From contig NZ_BSDI01000002.1 of assembly GCF_027923225.1 (NCBI RefSeq), positions 1-64,000 on the forward strand: DNA of 64,000 nucleotides. The letters run 5' to 3'. Each line of letters starts with the position of its first letter. Position 1 is the stretch's first letter. Under the pieces are notes generated by a model. It searched no databases. It had not been told where the DNA came from and was given only the letters and a program-made list of their open reading frames with translations. A program made the translations under genes and the position numbers. This document shows positions 59,617 to 64,000 of this stretch, one piece after another. The DNA comes from Phytohabitans aurantiacus. GTDB taxonomy: Bacteria > Actinomycetota > Actinomycetes > Mycobacteriales > Micromonosporaceae.

Positions 59617-59691
59617 GGCGCGGTGGACGAATAGGGAGAGTCGCCTGGCTTTCACCCAGGACATGTGCGGGTTCGAATCCCGTCCGCGCTG
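59617..59691 (+). tRNA. tRNA-Glu (UUC)
   Basis: Anticodon stem CCTGG/CCAGG, loop CTTTCAC; discriminator G and CCA encoded. Acceptor GGCGCGG/CCGCGCT. Confidence 0.9.
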
Positions 59692-59695
59692 CCAT

Positions 59696-59766
59696 TCCGG
59701 TGTCGTTCAACGGCAGGACAGGTGGCTGTTAACCACCCGATCGAGGTTCGAGTCCTCGCACCGGAG
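59696..59766 (+). tRNA. tRNA-Asn (GUU)
   Basis: Acceptor TCCGGTG/CACCGGA, anticodon stem GGTGG/CCACC with loop CTGTTAA, discriminator G. Confidence 0.9.
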
Positions 59767-59771
59767 CGCAG

Positions 59772-59855
59772 GGAGGAGCCGGCTGGTCACGGACACGCCG
59801 CTGGAAACGGCGTACGGGCTGATCCCCGTCGTGGGTTCGAATCCCACCTCCTCCG
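59772..59855 (+). tRNA. tRNA-Ser (GGA)
   Basis: Class II, anticodon stem CGCCG/CGGCG, loop CTGGAAA; acceptor GGAGGAG/CTCCTCC; discriminator G and CCA. Confidence 0.9.
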
Positions 59856-59863
59856 CCAGCGGC

Positions 59864-59938
59864 GCGTCGTAGTCCACCTGGTTGGTGGAGCCTGCCTTAT
59901 AAGCAGGTCGTGGCCCGGTTCGATCCCGGCACGACGCA
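59864..59938 (+). tRNA. tRNA-Ile (UAU)
   Basis: Anticodon stem CCTGC/GCAGG, loop CTTATAA. Most bacteria read AUA with a lysidine-modified CAU tRNA, so a UAU gene is uncommon. Acceptor GCGTCGT/ACGACGC. Confidence 0.85.
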
Positions 59939-59945
59939 CGCTCAT

Positions 59946-60018
59946 GCCCGTGTAGCTCAGCGGCAAGAGCACCGGTCCCACACACCGGGTATCCCTGGTT
60001 CGAGTCCAGGTACGGGCA
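59946..60018 (+). tRNA. tRNA-Val (CAC) with C33
   Basis: Stem CCGGT/ACCGG, loop CCCACAC: the nearly universal U33 is C. All other arms are normal, including D-stem GCTC/GAGC and T-arm CCTGG-TTCGAGT-CCAGG. Confidence 0.8.
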
Positions 60019-60038
60019 CTGGCCAGATGGCCGAAAAT

Positions 60039-60110
60039 GTGACGGTAGCTCAACGGTAGAGCGCTGGGATGTGGCCCCAGTCGTTGCGGGTTCAACTCCC
60101 GTCCGTCACC
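60039..60110 (+). tRNA. tRNA-His (GUG)
   Basis: Anticodon stem CTGGG/CCCAG, loop ATGTGGC; discriminator C and CCA encoded. The base at -1 is T, not the encoded G-1 normal for bacterial His tRNAs. Confidence 0.85.
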
Positions 60111-60114
60111 CCAA

Positions 60115-60198
60115 GCGGGCGCGCCACCGACGGTGAGGTGGGGCTGGCTGTAACCCAGTTGCCTTCAGGCTCAGGGAGTTCGAATCTCTCCGCCCGCA
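60115..60198 (+). tRNA. tRNA-Tyr (GUA)
   Basis: Class II with a long variable arm as expected for bacterial Tyr; stem CTGG/CCAG, loop CTGTAAC; acceptor GCGGGCG/CGCCCGC; CCA encoded. Confidence 0.9.
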
Positions 60199-60202
60199 CC
60201 AT

Positions 60203-60274
60203 GCCCTCGTAGCGCAGCGGAAGCGCGCTGGCGTCCGAAGCCAGAGGTCGGAGGTTCGAATCCTCTCGGGGGCA
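60203..60274 (+). tRNA. tRNA-Arg (CCG)
   Basis: Anticodon stem CTGGC/GCCAG, loop GTCCGAA; acceptor GCCCTCG/CGGGGGC, discriminator A. Confidence 0.9.
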
Positions 60275-60276
60275 CA

Positions 60277-60684
60277 TCAACCGTCCACAGCGAACGCTCG
60301 GTACTTCTCATCGAGAACCAGGCTGATTGAGCCGGTTACTGACTCTATCGGTACAAGGTAGATTGGCCCGGCTGCCGTGATGACGAAGAAAAGATCAACA
60401 TCGGTGGCCTCGTAAGGCACCATGCGGTACGACCCCAGAGCGTTCTTCGGGACGGTCGGATCGTAAAGCTTTCGAGCGATGCGCACGACGCACCGCCCGT
60501 TGCGCCCAACCTTGCTCGTGGTCTTGACCTGCACTCGCATGAGCCCTCTGTCCGACTCGGTGATGAGGTCGTACGGAGCGGGTTCGAGCGGAACCGACAC
60601 GTTGTATCCCCGGTCGAGAAACCACCGGGCGGCGATGCTCAGCCCGGAACTGCTTCCCGGCTTCGGCTGGTGCCCGAAGGGCAA
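60277..60684 (-). CDS. PD-(D/E)XK-like nuclease (group I intron endonuclease type) in the tRNA array
   Basis: About 135 residues; reads against the tRNAs and ends 3 bp from tRNA-Arg. LSIAARWFLDRGYNVSVPLE, APYDLITESDRG (D39) and MRVQVKTTSK (Q52-x-K54) give the D...(E/Q)xK core; YEATDVDLFFVITAAGPIYL and VPIES close the fold. This is the pattern of the small endonucleases found in group I introns and phages. The start is unclear: a TTG at 60684 gives a compact protein, while the frame stays open to 60966 across tRNA sequence, which is surely non-coding. Its 5' side abuts a broken tRNA (60741-60775), so it may have landed in or next to a tRNA gene. Confidence 0.7.
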   Translation of the reverse strand: MPFGHQPKPGSSSGLSIAARWFLDRGYNVSVPLEPAPYDLITESDRGLMRVQVKTTSKVGRNGRCVVRIARKLYDPTVPKNALGSYRMVPYEATDVDLFFVITAAGPIYLVPIESVTGSISLVLDEKYRAFAVDG

Positions 60685-60740
60685 CGGCGGCGATTCAACA
60701 ACCCGATGACTCCGACGCCGGTCGAAGTGCGAGGTATCCA

Positions 60741-60775
60741 GGCCGAGGCCGCTGGTTCGAATCCAGCCGGGGGCG
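60741..60775 (+). pseudogene. 3' half of a tRNA gene
   Basis: T-arm GCTGG-TTCGAAT-CCAGC (60751-60767), acceptor strand CGGGGGC and discriminator G are clear. No matching 5' acceptor strand or anticodon arm folds upstream (60670-60750), where the endonuclease gene begins on the other strand. Likely a tRNA disrupted by that gene. Confidence 0.5.
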
Positions 60776-60781
60776 CGCAAC

Positions 60782-60854
60782 GGCGAAGTGATCGCTCTGG
60801 GTGGGCGCCGCGTCTGCAAAACGCGTGATACGGGTTCGAGTCCCGGCTTCGCCT
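60782..60854 (+). tRNA. tRNA-Cys (GCA)
   Basis: Acceptor GGCGAAG/CTTCGCC, discriminator T as usual for Cys; anticodon stem CGCGT/ACGCG with loop CTGCAAA. Confidence 0.9.
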
Positions 60855-60881
60855 CAAATGCCGTCCACTGTGGAACGCCTT

Positions 60882-60951
60882 CGCGGGCGGACGTTGGGTC
60901 CAGCCGCTGCTCATAACGGCGGCCTGCCGGGATCGTCACCCGGGCTCGCGA
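60882..60951 (+). tRNA. Unusual tRNA-Met-like (CAU) with short D-arm and swapped T-loop pair
   Basis: Seven-pair acceptor CGCGGGC/GCTCGCG, anticodon stem CGCTG/CGGCG with loop CTCATAA, five-base variable region, T-stem CCGGG/CCCGG. The T-loop is ATCGTCA: the T54-A58 pair appears as A54-T58. The D-arm is only about 13 bases. No initiator-type G-C run in the anticodon stem. Could be a divergent elongator tRNA or a decaying gene. Confidence 0.55.
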
Positions 60952-60978
60952 CATGCAGCGCCACAACTTCAGATGCGG

Positions 60979-61051
60979 GTGCCCGGTGCGCAGGTGCGGA
61001 GTTCTTCGCCTCTTCAGCGGGTGGTTGCGGGTTCGAGTCCCGCCTGGCCTT
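60979..61051 (+). tRNA. Degenerate tRNA-like gene, Lys-type anticodon (CUU)
   Basis: T-arm GCGGG-TTCGAGT-CCCGC is perfect; anticodon stem TTCGC/GCGGG with loop CTCTTCA. The acceptor pairs only about five of seven and the D-arm is poor. Probably a pseudo-tRNA at the end of the array. Confidence 0.4.
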
Positions 61052-61141
61052 GGCAGTAACGCGCCGGATCGAGGTCAGCCAGGCGAGGTCGCGACGCTGC
61101 TGCCTGCCCGGCGGACCGGTCTTGAGACCAAAACCAAGCTT

Positions 61142-61205
61142 TGGGCTACCGCGGCGTGCGTCGCGCGCGACCGCTGCTCCCGCGGCCTCGCCCTGCGCGG
61201 CGCAC
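61142..61205 (+). repeat. Copy C of dispersed 67-bp hairpin repeat
   Basis: Same core as the copies at 520-586, 682-748 and 16689-16755, including GCTGCTCCCGCGGCCTCGCC; the hairpin CGCGGCG/CGTCGCG keeps pairing through a G-U. It lies between the end of the tRNA array and the GPP34 gene. Confidence 0.65.
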
Positions 61206-61249
61206 GACCCGTGGCTGGTAGACCCATTGTCTGGTGAGGTGTTGACGGG

Positions 61250-62386
61250 GTGAGCGATCATGAGGTTGTGCCCGACCTGACGATGCCGGAGGCCGCGTTC
61301 GTTCTCGCTCATCCCTCGTCCGGATGGCGCCACCCACGCTGGTCCACTGTGGAGGTCCTCGTTGGCGCCGCTGCCCTGGCGGAGCTGCATCTCGGCGAGC
61401 GGATCGAACTCGACCCGGACGGCGAGACCCTGATGGTTCGATCGTCGGCACCATCCGGCGACCCGGTGCTCGACGAAGTGATCGCCCGCATGGCTGACTC
61501 CGATGCCCGTTCGCCGGTCGAGTGGCTGGGAGAGCTCGCACCGTCCGTGACCGCCGCCGTCCTGGCGCGGCTGCGTGAACGAGGCCTGTGTGAAGCCGAC
61601 GGGCCGCTCGACGTGCGCTGGACCGGGCTCGATGTCGAAAAGGATCTCCGCCGCCCCACCCGGGAGGCGCTTATCTCGGCGCTGCGCGGTGGTGACGTGC
61701 ACGCCAGCGTGGTCGTTCTGGGGACGCTGTTGGCGGGTGTTGGCCTGGCGGGCGTGGTGGCGTCGTCCGGCACGAAGCGCCAGCTGCGCGGCCTAGCCGA
61801 AGACGACTGGCTGGTGGTGTCGATGCGCAGTTACGAGGGCTATCTCATCAACGTGTCCCTCGGCACCACCAACCGTGTCTATGGTTCTGCGGAGTCCGCG
61901 GGCAGGCGGCCACGGCGAAAGCGGATGGCGGTTTGTTTCGTCCTCGTCCTGATCGGTGTGGGGATCGCGACCATCGCGCTTGTCGCGCAGAGCCGCCAGG
62001 ATGCGAACGCCATAGCCTTGCGTGATCAGGGCGCGCCCGTGATGGCCGACGTCGTCGGTCGCAGCGACCGCAGCCCAGGCCGGTACGAGTCTCTCGCCGA
62101 GTCGAAGCTGACGCTCGTGTACCGGTACGCCGGCAAGTCGTACCGGACACGGATCGCATGCATCGGAGATTGCCCGGCGAAGGGCGACCAGACCCGCATC
62201 ATGGTCGACACCTCACAACCGCGGGTCTTCCTGACCGAGTGGGGTGAATTCACCGATGCCTCGCCAAGAAGCGACATGGGGATACTGGTCGGTGGGGCAT
62301 TGATAGTTGTGGGTTTCATCGGTGCCGTCGGCGTGCTGATGCCGGAGACTTCCCGGCCGCGCCTGCTGCGCCCTCGACGTCGTTGA
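61250..62386 (+). CDS. GPP34-domain protein with C-terminal membrane/DUF3592-like region
   Basis: 378 residues. The N-terminal ~200 residues match the GPP34 (Golgi phosphoprotein 3-like) layout: VVPD-LTMPEAAFVLAH, LVGAAALAELHLGERIELDP, VLDEVIARMA, VLARLRERGLC. Bacterial members are thought to bind membrane lipid head groups. A TM segment near 225-245 (MAVCFVLVLIGVGIATIALV) is followed by an exposed beta domain with two Cys (IACIGDC) and a last TM segment near 345-365, like DUF3592 proteins. The GTG is preceded by GAGG about ten bases upstream. The fusion of the two parts is not one I can place in a pathway. Confidence 0.75.
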   Translation: MSDHEVVPDLTMPEAAFVLAHPSSGWRHPRWSTVEVLVGAAALAELHLGERIELDPDGETLMVRSSAPSGDPVLDEVIARMADSDARSPVEWLGELAPSVTAAVLARLRERGLCEADGPLDVRWTGLDVEKDLRRPTREALISALRGGDVHASVVVLGTLLAGVGLAGVVASSGTKRQLRGLAEDDWLVVSMRSYEGYLINVSLGTTNRVYGSAESAGRRPRRKRMAVCFVLVLIGVGIATIALVAQSRQDANAIALRDQGAPVMADVVGRSDRSPGRYESLAESKLTLVYRYAGKSYRTRIACIGDCPAKGDQTRIMVDTSQPRVFLTEWGEFTDASPRSDMGILVGGALIVVGFIGAVGVLMPETSRPRLLRPRRR

Positions 62387-62470
62387 CGGCCTACCCCCGG
62401 AAGCCGAGTGGCGGCGCGAGTTTCGCGTAACGCCCGATGGAACATCAAAAAGGGCGGTGCATAGCCGTTC

Positions 62471-63391
62471 GTGCCAACTCGCGAGCGCACGACGGGCGTC
62501 TTGGGGAGTATGGAGACGAGGGACGCCGCGGGTGGGCTGTGTGGGAAGTGTTCTGCCAGGTATGCCGGCCTACCCGGCTCGGGACGATGCCTGGCGCACG
62601 CTGCCGGTCTGGACGTGTTCGAGGGGCGGTGCGGCCTCGACCGGACGGGTTTCACCCCGCCTTCGTACGAGTCGACGCACCGGCTGAGCGCGGCGGTGTT
62701 CACGCACCCAGGGGACGAGCTGCGGTTGGCCCATCCGTTGGGTTGCGGTGACACCTTCACCTCGGTGGAGTTCGCCCCGCAAATGCTGGCCGCACGCGAC
62801 GGCGAGTGGGGGTTGTCCGCCCACCGGCTTCCGTTGGACGACGATGTGGATCTGTCGCACCGTGCGCTGGTCGCCGCGTCTCGCCGAGGTGTGGACGCGT
62901 TCGCCGTCGTGGAACAGATGCATGGTCTGCTCGACCGGCTGCTGACCGCGCCCGAGTCCCGTACGGCGGGCGTGGACGGCGCCTGGACGCCGCGCCACCC
63001 GGCTACGTTGGTGGCGCACCGGCGGCTGGCCGACCGTGCCCGTGAGGCGCTGGCAGCTGCCCAGTACTCGGTAGGGCTTGATGAGCTCGCCGCGCTGGTC
63101 GGCTCCTCACCGCACCACCTGAGCCGGGTGTTCCGCCACGCCACCGGCGAAACCCTGACCGCGTACCGCAATCGGCTCCGCATCCGCGCGGTGCTGGCTG
63201 ACCTACAGGACGGCGCGACCAACCTGCGCACGCTCGCCGCCCGGCACGGCTTCGCCGACCAGGCGCACCTGACCCGGGTGATGCGGCGGCAGCTCGGCCG
63301 CCTGCCCAGTGAGGTACGGCGCATGCTGGCCGCGCCGGCTGAATCGCGCATCAATGTTCAACGCGGCCGCGGTCCGGCAGGTGCAGCATGA
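62471..63391 (+). CDS. AraC-family transcriptional regulator
   Basis: Up to 306 residues. C-terminal double HTH at ~190-290: LDELAALVGSSPHHLSRVFR, HATGETLTAYRNRLRIRAVL, then NLRTLAARHGFADQAHLTRV and MRRQLGRLPSEVRRML. The N-terminal cupin-like part (FTHPGDELRLAHPLGCGDTF) resembles actinobacterial regulators of small-molecule stress genes. Start uncertain: GTG at 62471 or ATG at 62510; the first ~25 residues, with two Cys (CGKC), look unlike the family. It lies 32 bp before a secreted hydrolase gene on the same strand, a possible target. Confidence 0.85.
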   Translation: MPTRERTTGVLGSMETRDAAGGLCGKCSARYAGLPGSGRCLAHAAGLDVFEGRCGLDRTGFTPPSYESTHRLSAAVFTHPGDELRLAHPLGCGDTFTSVEFAPQMLAARDGEWGLSAHRLPLDDDVDLSHRALVAASRRGVDAFAVVEQMHGLLDRLLTAPESRTAGVDGAWTPRHPATLVAHRRLADRAREALAAAQYSVGLDELAALVGSSPHHLSRVFRHATGETLTAYRNRLRIRAVLADLQDGATNLRTLAARHGFADQAHLTRVMRRQLGRLPSEVRRMLAAPAESRINVQRGRGPAGAA

Positions 63392-63423
63392 CTGGCGAGT
63401 TCGCCGATCGGGAGGAGCCTCAG

Positions 63424-64000
63424 ATGCGAGCACCCCGCGCACGACACTGGGCCGGAATCGTCGTGACCGGTGTTGTCTGCGCCATGCTCGGTCCGGCCTC
63501 GCAGCCCGCCTCGGCCGAGACGGCCTCCGCCGAAGCGACAGTGGCGCGGGTGGCGGCGACACCAGCCGGGCCCCGGCCACGGCTCACCGATTCGCGTCCC
63601 TGCGCGGGCATCGCCGGCTTCACGTGTTCGTATCTCACCGTTCCGCGGGACCGCACCGGACACACGCCGGGGACGCTGCGGTTGCCGGTCGCCGTGGCGG
63701 ACAACACGGCCGCACCGCGCGGCACGCTGCTCATGCTCAGCGGCGGGCCGGGGCAGCCCGGCGTCGGCCTCGTTCCGCGAATCAGGCAACGCGTTTCGTA
63801 TCTGTTGAACGACTACCGCATGGTCATGATCGATCAGCGAGGGACCGGTGAGGGTGCGATCGACTGCGAGCGTCTACAGGCCGAGGTGGGCTCGTCCGAC
63901 ATCACCCCGCCCTCGCGCGAGGCCGTACGCGAGTGCGCGCGCCAGCTCGGACAGGGCCGGCACCACTACACGACCGCGGATACCGTCGCCGATCTCGAGG
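63424..64000 (+). CDS. Secreted alpha/beta hydrolase (tripeptidyl-aminopeptidase-like), cut by window end
   Basis: First 192 residues only. Signal peptide RHWAGIVVTGVVCAMLGPAS with cleavage after PASA. Then CAGIAGFTCSYLTVPRDRTG, LRLPVAVADNTAAPRGTLLM, LSGGPGQPGVG (oxyanion-hole HGGPG-type loop) and YRMVMIDQRGTGEGAIDCER, as in the S33/TAP family of exported peptidases. The nucleophile serine is beyond the window. GGAGGAG seven bases before the ATG sets the start; an in-frame ATG at 63388 is less well placed. Confidence 0.85.
   Translation, partial: MRAPRARHWAGIVVTGVVCAMLGPASQPASAETASAEATVARVAATPAGPRPRLTDSRPCAGIAGFTCSYLTVPRDRTGHTPGTLRLPVAVADNTAAPRGTLLMLSGGPGQPGVGLVPRIRQRVSYLLNDYRMVMIDQRGTGEGAIDCERLQAEVGSSDITPPSREAVRECARQLGQGRHHYTTADTVADLE

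Noticed and set aside
56991..60300. Regularly spaced repeats suggesting a CRISPR array
   Set aside because: The repeating TTCGAAT-like words are T-loops of tRNA genes with full cloverleaves; no constant repeat/spacer structure and no cas genes.

Overview
The window is high-GC DNA (roughly 70 percent by eye) with GTG starts, stop/start overlaps of the GTGA or ATGA kind and GGAGG-type ribosome sites. This points to a filamentous actinomycete; the Micromonosporaceae are my best guess, which is inference only. No transposase, integrase or CRISPR array was seen.

Layout. 1-750: the 5' part of an ECF sigma gene, then a 229-bp non-coding element bounded by inverted copies of a 67-bp repeat. 772-14742: a coupled set of sugar/cyclitol genes. 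It holds a HAD phosphatase, an MFS exporter, a GH5-like glycosidase, a sugar-phosphate cyclase with a duplicated N-terminal half, a single-chain fusion of a ROK-type kinase and a zinc-type dehydrogenase, a phosphoglucose-isomerase-like SIS protein, two glycosyltransferases, a Gfo/Idh/MocA oxidoreductase, an IolI-like TIM-barrel isomerase and an aldo/keto reductase. Together they read as a candidate cyclitol (pseudo-sugar) pathway: cyclise, phosphorylate, oxidise or epimerise, glycosylate, export. 14820-28587: a secreted SGNH protein, regulators (Crp, two TetR, one LAL/LuxR), a cupredoxin-like exported protein, membrane and secreted proteins, an APH-type kinase and a NicO/RcnA-type metal exporter.

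28846-41596: a polymorphic-toxin operon made of a 2237-residue LamG protein, an 1839-residue RHS/YD-repeat protein with a distinct C-terminal tip, and an overlapping small candidate immunity gene, closed by a strong hairpin terminator. 41618-49096: general metabolism and regulation (a frameshifted HxlR, NmrA, LysR/SDR, a hydrolase-like protein without its serine, a methyltransferase, a two-component system, and a membrane-anchored HTH protein). 49354-55529: a six-gene operon of free-standing NRPS parts (C, exporter, C-like, PCP, P450, A).

56808-61051: a dense array of about 37-38 tRNA genes that together have anticodons for all 20 amino acids. It is interrupted by an HNH and a PD-(D/E)XK-like nuclease gene and contains several abnormal tRNAs: three class I tRNAs with Leu anticodons, an Ile-UAU tRNA, a Met-like tRNA with a swapped T-loop pair, and a three-stem tRNA-like fold without a T-arm. 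61250-64000: a GPP34-domain membrane protein, an AraC-type regulator, and the start of a secreted alpha/beta hydrolase cut by the window end.

All family calls come from reading motifs by eye. No alignment or database search was run.
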